A stretch of DNA of 62,509 bases from positions 1 through 62,509 of the forward strand of contig WOZK01000007.1 of NCBI GenBank assembly GCA_011620275.1, in the 5' to 3' direction. This DNA comes from Candidatus Omnitrophota bacterium (lineage in GTDB: Bacteria; Omnitrophota; Gorgyraeia; Gygaellales; Profunditerraquicolaceae). A program made the position numbers and the translations under genes. Shown here piece after piece: positions 51,088-60,169 of the stretch (positions are counted from its first letter, which is position 1; every line of letters starts with the position of its first letter). A model generated the notes under the pieces. The model saw only the letters and a program-made list of their open reading frames with translations. It ran no database searches and was not told the DNA's origin.

Positions 51088-53454
51088 ATGAAAAATATAC
51101 GTACCGCTAGACCGGCAGCCGCCGCGGAACTCCGCAAAATAGACGCCTACTGGAGGGCCGCCAATTATCTCTCCGTGGGACAAATATATCTTCTCGACAA
51201 TCCTTTGCTTAAAAAACCTCTACGCAAGGAGCATATCAAGCCGCGCCTGCTTGGACACTGGGGGACCACGCCCGGCCTGAATTTCATCTACGCGCACCTT
51301 AACCGTATCATTAAGGCTTACGATCTGGATATGATCTACGTTATCGGCCCAGGCCATGGCGGACCGGCTATTGCCGCCAACTGTTACCTGGAAGGGACTT
51401 ACAGCGAACATTATCCGCTTGTATCCCGCGATGAAGTCGGGATGCGGCGTCTTTTCCGGCAGTTCTCTTTTCCCGGCGGCATACCCAGCCACGTCTCCGC
51501 CGATATCCCGGGTTCCATACATGAAGGGGGAGAGCTCGGTTATTCTCTGGCGCATGCCTGCGGCGCCGCGCTGGACAACCCTGACCTGGTGGTCGCCTGC
51601 GTGGTGGGGGACGGGGAAGCGGAGACAGGGCCGCTTGCGGCGAGCTGGCATTTCAACAAGTTCCTCAATCCGATCTTCGACGGTACAGTCCTGCCGATCC
51701 TGCATCTGAACGGTTATAAAATTGCCAACCCCTCTCTGCTTGCGCGCATCCCGGAGAGCGAATTGAAAGCGCTTTTTCATGGATACGGTTACAAGCCTTA
51801 TTTCGTCGAGGGTAAAGACCCGGCGAATATGCATAGGTTGATGTCCGGAACACTGGACAAGGTGGTTCTTGAAATTCAGAGAATACGTTCGGAGGCGCGC
51901 GGGCGTAGAAAAACCGCCAGGCCCGTATGGCCGATGATCATTTTGCGCACGCCCAAGGGTTGGACTTGTCCCAAAGTCATAGACGGCAAGATGGTCGAGG
52001 GGTCTTGGCGGTCGCACCAGGTGCCGCTGTCAGAAATGTTCTCCAAGCCGCATCATATCAGGATACTGGGAAAGTGGATGAAAAGTTACCGTCCGCGCGA
52101 GTTGTTCGATAAGAACGGAGTTCTGCGGCCCGAGCTCGCGGCGCTCGCCCCGGAAGGCAGACGTCGTATGGGAGATAACCCGCACGCCAACGGCGGAGAA
52201 ATACTTAAGGATCTTGTTCTGCCGGATTTTCGAGCCTACGCGGTGAAGATAAGCAGGCCGGGCAGGCAGGAAAGCGAGGCAACAAAGGTACTGGGTAAAT
52301 TCCTGCGCGATGTGATGTCGGCAAATTCAGCGGCGCGCAATTTTCGCGTGATGTGCCCGGACGAGATCTCCTCTAACCGCCTGGACGCAATTTTCGAGGC
52401 CACCGGCCGGGCCTGGGAGGCGAAGACCCTGAAAACCGACGACAATCTACGCCGCGGCGGCAGGGTAATGGAGGTATTGAGCGAGCATCTCTGCCAGGGG
52501 TGGCTGGAGGGATACCTGCTGACCGGCAGGCACGGCTTCTTTCCTTGTTACGAGGCGTTCATCCACGTGGTGGATTCGATGTTTAACCAGCACGCTAAAT
52601 GGCTAAAGGTATCGCGCAGGATACCCTGGAGACATCCGGTGGCTTCCTTGAATTACCTGCTTACTTCGCATGTCTGGAGGCAGGATCATAACGGTTTTTC
52701 ACACCAGGACCCAGGGTTTATAGACCACGTGGTCAACAAGAAGGCGGAGGTGATCCGCGTCTATCTGCCTCCGGACGCAAACACTCTGCTTTCCGTTGCC
52801 GACCATTGCCTGCGCAGCCGGAATTACGTGAACGTGATAATCGCCGGCAAGCATCCCGCGCCGCAGTACCTGGAGATAGAGGAAGCGGTGAAGCATTGCG
52901 CGGCCGGAGCCGGTATCTGGGGATGGGCGAGTAACGACCGTTCAGGAGAACCGGACGCGGTGCTCGCCTGCGCCGGGGACGTCCCCACCCTGGAGACGCT
53001 CGCCGCGGTTGATATTCTGCGCAGTAACTTTCCCAAATTGAAACTGCGGGTGGTCAATGTTGTTGATCTGATGTCCCTGCTGCCGCCGTCGGAGCACCCG
53101 CACGGGTTAAGTGACAAGGATTTCGACGCTATGTTCACCGGGGACAAACCGGTCATCTTCGCATTCCACGGTTACCCCTGGCTGATACACCGCCTTACCT
53201 ACCGCCGCACCAATCACGACAATATACATGTGCGCGGATATAAAGAGGAGGGAACTACCACCACGCCTTTCGATATGGTGGTTTTAAATCAGATGGACAG
53301 ATTCCATCTGGCGATGGACGTTGTAGACAGGCTCTCTATGCCGGCCGGGTATTTTAAACAGATGATGAAGGACAAATTAACCGAGCACCGTTGTTATATA
53401 GATAAAGTCGGCGATGATCTGCCGGAAGTGAAGAACTGGCGCTGGAAGCATTAA
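51088..53454 (+). CDS. xfp: Phosphoketolase
   Basis: 788 aa from the ATG at 51088 after a perfect AAAGGAGGCG; an upstream frame from 51019 has no support. TPP enzyme: [25 protein letters not shown], and the C-terminal [19 protein letters not shown]. It cleaves xylulose-5-P (and perhaps fructose-6-P) to acetyl-P and a triose- or tetrose-P. Acetyl-P can yield ATP through acetate kinase, which is not in the window. Confidence 0.96.
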   Translation: MKNIRTARPAAAAELRKIDAYWRAANYLSVGQIYLLDNPLLKKPLRKEHIKPRLLGHWGTTPGLNFIYAHLNRIIKAYDLDMIYVIGPGHGGPAIAANCYLEGTYSEHYPLVSRDEVGMRRLFRQFSFPGGIPSHVSADIPGSIHEGGELGYSLAHACGAALDNPDLVVACVVGDGEAETGPLAASWHFNKFLNPIFDGTVLPILHLNGYKIANPSLLARIPESELKALFHGYGYKPYFVEGKDPANMHRLMSGTLDKVVLEIQRIRSEARGRRKTARPVWPMIILRTPKGWTCPKVIDGKMVEGSWRSHQVPLSEMFSKPHHIRILGKWMKSYRPRELFDKNGVLRPELAALAPEGRRRMGDNPHANGGEILKDLVLPDFRAYAVKISRPGRQESEATKVLGKFLRDVMSANSAARNFRVMCPDEISSNRLDAIFEATGRAWEAKTLKTDDNLRRGGRVMEVLSEHLCQGWLEGYLLTGRHGFFPCYEAFIHVVDSMFNQHAKWLKVSRRIPWRHPVASLNYLLTSHVWRQDHNGFSHQDPGFIDHVVNKKAEVIRVYLPPDANTLLSVADHCLRSRNYVNVIIAGKHPAPQYLEIEEAVKHCAAGAGIWGWASNDRSGEPDAVLACAGDVPTLETLAAVDILRSNFPKLKLRVVNVVDLMSLLPPSEHPHGLSDKDFDAMFTGDKPVIFAFHGYPWLIHRLTYRRTNHDNIHVRGYKEEGTTTTPFDMVVLNQMDRFHLAMDVVDRLSMPAGYFKQMMKDKLTEHRCYIDKVGDDLPEVKNWRWKH

Positions 53455-53483
53455 GAAGACAATAGGATTATCGGGGAAGTGCA

Positions 53484-54272
53484 TTGGCTCATCTATTCAA
53501 ATTAAAGCGTATTTTATCCAGAATGGACTCTGCCGTGCTGGCTTATTCCGGGGGAGTAGACAGCGTATTCCTGGCCGCTGTAGCCGGCGAGGCGCTAAAA
53601 GGCCGTCTGCTGGCAGTCACCGCGGATTCCCCGACTTATCCGCCGGAGGAATTACGTTTCGCGCGCTCGATGGCAGCGCGGCTAGGAGTGAAGCACTTGG
53701 TGATAAAGACGAGGGAGATAAAGCACGGGAAGTTCTTTTCCAATCCACCGGACAGGTGTTATTACTGCAAACGCGTGCTCTTTTCCGCGCTGCACAGTAT
53801 AGCGGATAAGCGCGGCATCTCTTGCGTAATAGACGCAAGCAGCCTATCTGATAAAAAAGACTACCGTCCCGGCAGCAGGGCCAAGAAGGAGCTCGGGGTG
53901 CGTTCTCCCCTGCAGGAGGCCGGATTTGATAAGGAGGATATACGGAAAGAAAGCCGCAGGATGGGCCTGCCAACATGGAACAAGCCGGCGATGGCCTGTT
54001 TGGCTTCCCGCGTGCCTTACGGTACGCCGCTGGAACCCGGGTTGCTCAAACGCATAAACAGGGCTGAACAGGCGCTCGCCGAGATGGGGTTGCCGGGAGC
54101 GCGGTTGAGGCATTACGGCAGCCTCTGCCGCATCGAGACCGCCCCTGTTTATTTCAAGACCATTTTGAAGAAAAGGAAACGCGTTGTCTCTATACTGAAA
54201 CGGGCGGGATACCGTCACATAACTTTCGACCTGCAGGGATACAGGCAGGGAAGTATGAATCTCGACATATGA
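53484..54272 (+). CDS. larE: LarE-type ATP-dependent sulfur transferase
   Basis: 262 aa, TTG start. PP-loop Y-S-G-G-V-D-S (about 21-27), C-Y-Y-C-K-R (92-97) and the sacrificial Cys region P-A-M-A-C-L-A-S-R (Cys172), where LarE gives up cysteine sulfur to make the nickel-pincer nucleotide of lactate racemase. No larA, larB or larC is in the window. Neighbouring nickel uptake genes make a nickel-linked role plausible. The PTS-IIA regulator gene follows. Confidence 0.88.
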   Translation: MAHLFKLKRILSRMDSAVLAYSGGVDSVFLAAVAGEALKGRLLAVTADSPTYPPEELRFARSMAARLGVKHLVIKTREIKHGKFFSNPPDRCYYCKRVLFSALHSIADKRGISCVIDASSLSDKKDYRPGSRAKKELGVRSPLQEAGFDKEDIRKESRRMGLPTWNKPAMACLASRVPYGTPLEPGLLKRINRAEQALAEMGLPGARLRHYGSLCRIETAPVYFKTILKKRKRVVSILKRAGYRHITFDLQGYRQGSMNLDI

Positions 54273-54384
54273 AGCTCCGTTGATCGATACTTTGACAGGC
54301 TCAGAACAGGCGTCGGAGGTTTTCCTGCCGCAGATATTATATAGCACACCGCTTCTTTTTCCTGCTATTTCCTATTGACATATA

Positions 54385-54413
54385 TTGACACTGTTATGCC
54401 GATGTCATATAAT
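54385..54413 (+). promoter_or_regulatory. Promoter of the HTH-PTS IIA gene and hydrogenase-like operon
   Basis: TTGACA (54385-54390), 17-bp spacer, TATAAT (54408-54413): ideal. A second TTGACA lies 11 bp upstream. 35 bp before the ATG. Confidence 0.75.
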
Positions 54414-54447
54414 GTCGGAGCAAATTTATCTCAAGGAGTGTTTATAA

Positions 54448-55137
54448 ATGCAACTTACCATTAAAGAGGTTTCCCGTCTCCTGAATGTTTCCGAGAGAAC
54501 GCTCTACCGCTGGATAAACAAAAAGGCCATTCCCGCTTACCGCATTCTTGATCAATACCGCTTTGACCGCGCTGAACTGCTGGAGTGGGTCAATAATCGG
54601 CGCATCAATATTTCTCCGGAGATATTCTCTTCCTCCGGCGAAGAGGAAGAGATGCCTTCTTTAGAGGAGGCGTTGCAAAGGGGAGGGATTTTTTACCGTG
54701 TAGGCGGCAATGATAAGCAGGAGGTCTTGAAGGAGGTAGTAGGTTTGCTGCGTCTACCGGAGAAAACGGACAGGGAGTTCCTTTTTAAGGTGCTTCTGGC
54801 AAGGGAGGAACTGGCTTCCACCGCCGTCGGCGGCGGCATCGCCATCCCGCACGTGAGGAACCCTATAGTTTTGAACATCCACGCTTCCACGATAGCGCTC
54901 TGCTTCTCGGAAAAAGCGGTGGATTTCGGCGCGGTGGACGGCAAACCGGTGCATGCTTTGTTCACGCTGGTCAGCCCCACGGCCCGCGTGCATCTTCAAT
55001 TGTTATCCCGCCTGGCCTTTGTCCTTCAGCAGAAGGATTTCAAGGATGCGGTCCTGCGGCAGCGGTCGCGGGAGGAGATATTTTCCGCGTTGCAAAAGGC
55101 CGAGGCGATGCTGGATAAGAGGAAAGGTAAAAGCTGA
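54448..55137 (+). CDS. HTH (excisionase-type) / PTS EIIA fusion regulator
   Basis: 229 aa. N-terminal excisionase/MerR-like helix-turn-helix (L-T-I-K-E-V-S-R-L-L-N-V-S-E-R-T-L-Y-R-W, about 3-22) is joined by a linker to a fructose-type PTS EIIA domain (about 70-225) with phospho-His135 in I-A-I-P-H-V-R-N-P. No transport IIB/IIC follows. It probably senses PTS phosphorylation and may control the downstream Ehr-type complex operon; the next start is 1 bp after its stop. CAAGGAG serves as ribosome site. Confidence 0.88.
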   Translation: MQLTIKEVSRLLNVSERTLYRWINKKAIPAYRILDQYRFDRAELLEWVNNRRINISPEIFSSSGEEEEMPSLEEALQRGGIFYRVGGNDKQEVLKEVVGLLRLPEKTDREFLFKVLLAREELASTAVGGGIAIPHVRNPIVLNIHASTIALCFSEKAVDFGAVDGKPVHALFTLVSPTARVHLQLLSRLAFVLQQKDFKDAVLRQRSREEIFSALQKAEAMLDKRKGKS

Positions 55138-55138
55138 T

Positions 55139-57124
55139 ATGGTATTTATAGCCGCGGCGTTGCTCCTGCTTTTATTAAGCGGGCTCTGCGCCCTGTTCTT
55201 GAATAATCGTCCTGCAGTTGCCGCGGCGCTCTGCGCCACGGCCTGTATCGCGAGCTGTTTAGCGGCTTTGTTCCCGGTTTTCGCGGTATTCTTTTCCGGT
55301 CGGGAAATGTCTTTTGACCTGCTCTGGCCGGCGGCCGGAGGTCTGCGGCTGTTCCTGGTGCTCGACAGGCTCTCCGCTTTCTTTCTCGTGCCGGTGCTTC
55401 TGCTCTCCGCGCTGGCGGCTCTCTATGGATGGGGCTATCTGCGCAGGGAAAGGAACTCCGAGTCCTGCGGTAGGCAGTGGTTCTTTTTTAACATGCTCGT
55501 TGCTTCGATGCTCGCCGTTTTTCTGGCCGCGGACGGATTGATCTTCCTTCTTTGCTGGGAGATGATGGCCCTTTCTTCGTTCTTTTTGGTGGTCTCGCGC
55601 GACGAGGAAGAAAGCGTCCGCCGCGCCGGTTTCATTTACCTTGCGGCGTCGCACTGCGGTACCGCCGCGTTGTTTGTCATGTTCGCTTTCTTGTCGGCGG
55701 CCGGGATTTCCGGGGGGTTCTGGAATTCGGCGGCATTCCCCGGCCCTGACGTCGGTGTCCTGCGGGTTTTACTTCTGTCTTTGGGGATATTCGGGTTCGG
55801 CATGAAAGCAGGATTCATGCCATTTCATTTCTGGCTTCCCAGGGCCCACCCGGCGGCGCCCAGCCACGTTTCCGCTTTGATGTCCGGGATAATGATAAAG
55901 GCGGGGATATACGGCATCCTGCGCATGTTTTCCGTCGCCGGCGTGACAGATGCATGGTGCGGGGCGGCCCTCATTATCGCGGGTATCTGTTCCGGCATCC
56001 TGGCGATGCTTTCCGCCCTTAACCGGCGCGATACGAAAAGCGTGTTGGCTTACAGCAGTATAGAGAACATCGGGATAATCTGCATGGGGACCGGGCTGGC
56101 GGTTTACGCCGCGTCCTGCGGCGGCACCCTTGTCTGCCTGCTGGCGCTGTCCGGGGCCCTGCTGCATCTTTTCAATCACGCTTTTTTTAAGGGTTTGTTG
56201 TTCATGGCAGCCGGAGCCGCCGGCAAGTCCTGCGGAAGCCGCGATCCGGACGCGCTCGGCGGTTGCGCGAAGGCATTACCGGTGACGTCATCCTCGTTTT
56301 TTCTGGGAGCGGCCGCGGCGTCGGGTGTTCCGTTGTTGAACGGATTCCCCGGCAAATTTCTCATATATCTTGCGGCGTTCTGCGGGTTGCAGTTGAAAGG
56401 GTCCGGATTATTGCTGCCTTCAACGGCAGTGATCGTTGGATTGTCTTTGTCGGGGTGCCTCAGCCTCGCCTGTTTCACTGGATTGTCCGGGATTATCTTT
56501 CTCGGAAAGCCGCGTTCCTGTGCCGGCCGGCCGGAGGAATACAGCGCGTTAATGGGCGCGGCGATGATATCCGCGGCGGCCGTCTGTTTGTTCCTGACTT
56601 TCGCGGCGCCTTTATTGTCTTTTTCTCTTTGCGGGGCGGTCTCCGCGGTTTTCGCTTCCACCGATACCGCGTCGGCGTCGGGGCTGGCCGACAGGCTCGC
56701 GCCTCTCAGCTGCGCGTCCGCCTGGGTCTTCGTCTTGATCGCGGCGGCGCTGGCTGCCGGGCGCCTGCTGTTGAGGAGAAGAAAGGTTTCTTTCGGAGAA
56801 ACCTGGAATTGTGCTTACGCGGCGGCGGACGCGAGAATGCAATACACATCGGCCTCCTTTTTCTACCCGTTAAGCAGGACATTCACCTTTTTTAACGTCA
56901 GAAAAAGTCCCGCAGCCGTTTCCAAAACGACTTTCTTTCCCGGAGAGTATGAAGGATACTCTTCCCGTCGGATAGGCGTGTTTCGAACGCTTCTTTCCGG
57001 TATTGCCGCGAAACTTGAATTCAGCTTGTCGTGCCTGCGCTGGCTGCAGCAGGGCCGACTGCATATTTATATCATGTACATAATGACTGCGCTGTTGGCG
57101 CTGTTGCTTTGGAAGGTCAGATGA
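55139..57124 (+). CDS. Proton-pumping membrane subunit (HyfB/NuoL-type)
   Basis: 661 aa from the ATG at 55139; an earlier frame is shadow. About 14-16 hydrophobic helices. C-W-E-M-M-A-L-S-S-F near 140 and F-H-F-W-L-P-R-A-H-P-A-A-P-S-H-V-S-A-L-M are antiporter-like (Mrp/NuoL) motifs with a conserved Lys/His path. HyfB/HycC members belong to group 4 [NiFe]-hydrogenase and Ehr complexes. Stop overlaps the next start by 4 bp. Inner membrane. Confidence 0.88.
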   Translation: MVFIAAALLLLLLSGLCALFLNNRPAVAAALCATACIASCLAALFPVFAVFFSGREMSFDLLWPAAGGLRLFLVLDRLSAFFLVPVLLLSALAALYGWGYLRRERNSESCGRQWFFFNMLVASMLAVFLAADGLIFLLCWEMMALSSFFLVVSRDEEESVRRAGFIYLAASHCGTAALFVMFAFLSAAGISGGFWNSAAFPGPDVGVLRVLLLSLGIFGFGMKAGFMPFHFWLPRAHPAAPSHVSALMSGIMIKAGIYGILRMFSVAGVTDAWCGAALIIAGICSGILAMLSALNRRDTKSVLAYSSIENIGIICMGTGLAVYAASCGGTLVCLLALSGALLHLFNHAFFKGLLFMAAGAAGKSCGSRDPDALGGCAKALPVTSSSFFLGAAAASGVPLLNGFPGKFLIYLAAFCGLQLKGSGLLLPSTAVIVGLSLSGCLSLACFTGLSGIIFLGKPRSCAGRPEEYSALMGAAMISAAAVCLFLTFAAPLLSFSLCGAVSAVFASTDTASASGLADRLAPLSCASAWVFVLIAAALAAGRLLLRRRKVSFGETWNCAYAAADARMQYTSASFFYPLSRTFTFFNVRKSPAAVSKTTFFPGEYEGYSSRRIGVFRTLLSGIAAKLEFSLSCLRWLQQGRLHIYIMYIMTALLALLLWKVR

Positions 57125-58038
57125 ATAATCTTTATCCTTTATTCAATCTTATTATCGCGCTGACGGCGGCACCGCTGATGTCCGGGGTAATCAACCGGGT
57201 CAAGGCTTTCTTTGCCGGAAGGAAAGGGCCGCCTCTTTTACAGCTGTATTTCGATATCGGGAAACTGCTGCGTAAAGGCGCGGTATACAGCAGGACGACG
57301 GGGGTTTTCTTCCGTCTCGCTCCGCCGGCGGGTCTGGTTTTTATTCTCACGGCGTTATTATTCATCCCTTGCGGCGCGTATCCTGCCGTTTTGTTCTTCC
57401 CCGGCGACATGGTGCTGGTCGTTTATCTTCTGGGCGCTCAGCGTTTTTGTATGCTTTTGGCCGCGCTTGATACCGGTTCCAGTTTCGAGGGCATGGGCGC
57501 CAGCCGCGACGCGCATTTCTCGGTTTTCTCTGAAGCGGTACTGTTTCTGTGTCTGGCGGCTATGTCAGTTGCCTCCGGGAGCGTTTCCCTCAACGGTATG
57601 CTTTTTACGGCGGGAGGCAGGATCTGGCAGGTGTCTCCTCCTGTTTTGCTAGTCGTGGTTTTTGTTCTCTACATCGTACTCCTGGTTGAGAATTACCGTG
57701 TGCCGTTCGATGATCCCAATACGCACCTGGAACTGACGATGATACACGAGGCGATGGCGCTCGACCACGGGGGGCCGGATATTGCCATGTTCGAGTATGC
57801 CGCGGCGTTGAAATTCTGGATACTGGCGTCGCTGCCCGCCGGGCTGCTATTCCCCTACGGGATGAAACCGGATTTCTTCGGAAATTCCGCTTTATTCCTG
57901 GGAGTGATCGCGCTGACGGCCGCGCTCACCGGCGCGCTGGAGTCATGCGCGGCGCGTTTGCGGCTGGTGAAGGTTCCGCAGATGCTGACCGCCGCCGCGG
58001 CACTTTCCGTGGTGGCGCTTATTTTCTTGGCAAAGTGA
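57121..58038 (+). CDS. Membrane subunit HyfC/NuoH-type
   Basis: 305 aa from ATGA overlap start at 57121. Eight hydrophobic segments. G-R-K-G-P-P-L-L-Q-L-Y-F-D-I-G-K-L-L near the start and E-N-Y-R-V-P-F-D-D-P-N-T-H-L-E-L-T-M-I (about 197-215) are the HyfC/HycD/NuoH hallmarks that bind the soluble arm. It is the anchor that connects the large-subunit arm to the membrane. Confidence 0.9.
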   Translation: MNNLYPLFNLIIALTAAPLMSGVINRVKAFFAGRKGPPLLQLYFDIGKLLRKGAVYSRTTGVFFRLAPPAGLVFILTALLFIPCGAYPAVLFFPGDMVLVVYLLGAQRFCMLLAALDTGSSFEGMGASRDAHFSVFSEAVLFLCLAAMSVASGSVSLNGMLFTAGGRIWQVSPPVLLVVVFVLYIVLLVENYRVPFDDPNTHLELTMIHEAMALDHGGPDIAMFEYAAALKFWILASLPAGLLFPYGMKPDFFGNSALFLGVIALTAALTGALESCAARLRLVKVPQMLTAAAALSVVALIFLAK

Positions 58039-58045
58039 GGACACG

Positions 58046-58708
58046 ATGGTCGACGGTATATTGATGCTGCTGGTTCTTCTTAATCTTTTCTCCCTGGGGT
58101 CGACGAGGATATCGGCGAGCATCAGGGTCGTCGCGTATCAGGGAGCCGCAATCGGGCTGGTCCCGCTGTTCCTCCCAGGGAAGATAACCGGAGGAATTCT
58201 GGCGGCAATTGTTTTAGTTACCCTGCTGGTCAAGGCGGTAATATTGCCGTGGTTCCTGCGTTACGCGCAAAAAAGGGTGAATGTCAGGCGCGAAGAGAAG
58301 CCTTTCGTCGGCGCTTCTACCTCTATCTTGTTCGGAGTGGCCGCGTTGGGGACGGCATTTTTCATCAGTTCGAGACTGCCCATACCGTTTGCCGTCGTCT
58401 CGCCTTTCATCGTGCCGGTGGCGCTCTCGGTTTCCCTGACGGGTTTTTTTATCATCATCAGCAGGGCGGAAGCGCTCAGCCAGGTTGTTGGGTACTTGAT
58501 ACTGGAGAACGGCATCTATCTGTTCGGAATCGCCCTGCTTTTGGAACAGCCGCTGCTGGTAGAGCTCGGTATGCTGCTCGACGTTTTCGTCGGGATATTC
58601 GTGATGGGGATAACAGTTTTTCACATCAGCCGGGAGTTTGAGCATACGGATACCTCCCGTCTTTCCGGGCTGGCCGACTGGTTACCGGAAGTGAGGAGGA
58701 ACGAATAA
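58046..58708 (+). CDS. Membrane subunit HyfE-type
   Basis: 220 aa with about seven helices, lying between HyfC and HyfF homologues, the normal HyfE place. S-R-A-E-A-L-S-Q-V-V-G-Y-L-I-L-E-N-G-I-Y (about 138-157) matches HyfE, whose C-terminal half resembles NuoK (with a conserved Glu). GAGGACACG precedes the ATG. Confidence 0.85.
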   Translation: MVDGILMLLVLLNLFSLGSTRISASIRVVAYQGAAIGLVPLFLPGKITGGILAAIVLVTLLVKAVILPWFLRYAQKRVNVRREEKPFVGASTSILFGVAALGTAFFISSRLPIPFAVVSPFIVPVALSVSLTGFFIIISRAEALSQVVGYLILENGIYLFGIALLLEQPLLVELGMLLDVFVGIFVMGITVFHISREFEHTDTSRLSGLADWLPEVRRNE

Positions 58709-60169
58709 ATGGCAATTCTTCTTTTTCTGGCGCCTTTCGCCGCAGGGCTTGCCGCTTTTGTGATAAAGAACGACCGGCTTCGCCGCCGGCTTCTTTTTAC
58801 CGTGGCTTGCGCGCACGCGGCATTCGCGCTCTATCTATGCCTGTTCCCCCCGGGAGGGGAGGATTACCGCTGGCTCTGGTTCGGCTTCGACGCACTCAGT
58901 CGTTATTTCACGGCGGTCTTCAGCCTGTTGTTCCTCTGCGCTTCTTTTTATGCCGTGATCTATCTTAAAGGAGAAAAAAGCAGGCCGTGTGAGAAAGAAG
59001 AAGATCTATTGTTCCATAATGCCCCTGAGGCGGCCTTTACCGGCTGCCTGCTCGTGTTCCTCGCCTGTATGAGCCTGCTGGCGCTTAGCAGGCATTTTGG
59101 TTTGATATGGATAGCCATGGAGGCCACTACGCTGGTGAGCGCGCCTTTGATCTATTTTCACAGGCAGCGGAGTTCCCTGGAAGCCACCTGGAAATATCTC
59201 TTGATCTGTTCAGTCGGCATAGCGCTGGCGCTTTTCGGCAACCTGTTTTTGGCGGTTTCCGCTTCAGGACAGGGGCCGGGGATGGAGATTTCAATCGACA
59301 GTCTGCTTGGTCCGGGTGTCAGGCTCGATCCGCTTTGGCTGAAAGCCGGGTTCATTTTTGTCCTGGTTGGTTACGGCACCAAAATGGGGCTGGCCCCAAT
59401 GCATACCTGGCTTCCCGACGCGCACAGCGAAGCCCCCTCGGTGGCTTCTGCGCTGTTGTCAGGCGCGCTGCTGAACTGCGCTTTTCTGGCCATCCTGCGT
59501 TTCTACCAGCTTTGCCTGGCCAACGGTCTGGGATCCTTCTGCCGGGAACTGTTTCTTATTTTCGGGATCCTTTCTATGGCTGTCGCCGCCGTCTTTATCA
59601 TCGGGCAGTCGGATTACAAACGCCTGCTGGCTTATTCCAGCGTCGAACACATGGGGATACTTTGTTTCGCCGTGGCCGTGGGCACGGCATACGGTTCAAT
59701 GCTGCAGGCGGCCAATCATTCTTTCCTTAAAGGAGCCCTGTTCATTTGCGCGGGGAATATCCTGGCCGGTTTTAGAAGCAAAAGGATAGCGGACGTGCGG
59801 GGGATAGCGCATATTATGCCCTGGGCCGGCGTCCTCTGGTTTACCGGCATACTGGCCATCTGCGGGATGCCGCCTTTCGGCGCGTTCCTGAGCGAATGGA
59901 TTATTCTTAAAGCGGCGTTCTCCGCCGGTAATCTTTTGCTCCCGGTCGTCTATCTCTTTCTGCTGGGGGTCATTTTCATCGGTATGACCGGGACCGGGAT
60001 ACGCATGACTTTCGGAGTTCCCTCCATCCCGGAAGGGGGAAAATCCTTTCTGTCTTTGTTTCCGGCGCTGATCCTGCTTCTGCTATCGCTGTTTCTGGGT
60101 ATATACATGCCGGCGGCATTGGAGGGAGCGGTTTCCGGCGCAGCAGCTTTGCTGGGAGGGGAGGGATGA
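58709..60169 (+). CDS. Proton-pumping membrane subunit (HyfF/NuoN-type)
   Basis: 486 aa, about 14 helices. G-Y-G-T-K-M-G-L-A-P-M-H-T-W-L-P-D-A-H-S (about 218-237) and A-N-H-S-F-L-K-G-A-L-F are the antiporter motifs with Lys pathway. Directly follows HyfE (no gap) and overlaps the large-subunit gene by 4 bp. Confidence 0.9.
   Translation: MAILLFLAPFAAGLAAFVIKNDRLRRRLLFTVACAHAAFALYLCLFPPGGEDYRWLWFGFDALSRYFTAVFSLLFLCASFYAVIYLKGEKSRPCEKEEDLLFHNAPEAAFTGCLLVFLACMSLLALSRHFGLIWIAMEATTLVSAPLIYFHRQRSSLEATWKYLLICSVGIALALFGNLFLAVSASGQGPGMEISIDSLLGPGVRLDPLWLKAGFIFVLVGYGTKMGLAPMHTWLPDAHSEAPSVASALLSGALLNCAFLAILRFYQLCLANGLGSFCRELFLIFGILSMAVAAVFIIGQSDYKRLLAYSSVEHMGILCFAVAVGTAYGSMLQAANHSFLKGALFICAGNILAGFRSKRIADVRGIAHIMPWAGVLWFTGILAICGMPPFGAFLSEWIILKAAFSAGNLLLPVVYLFLLGVIFIGMTGTGIRMTFGVPSIPEGGKSFLSLFPALILLLLSLFLGIYMPAALEGAVSGAAALLGGEG

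Noticed and set aside
54953-55138. Upstream extension of the HyfB-type gene into the HTH-EIIA gene
   Set aside because: Arg/Cys-rich sequence with no similarity; the ATG at 55139 follows directly after the previous stop.
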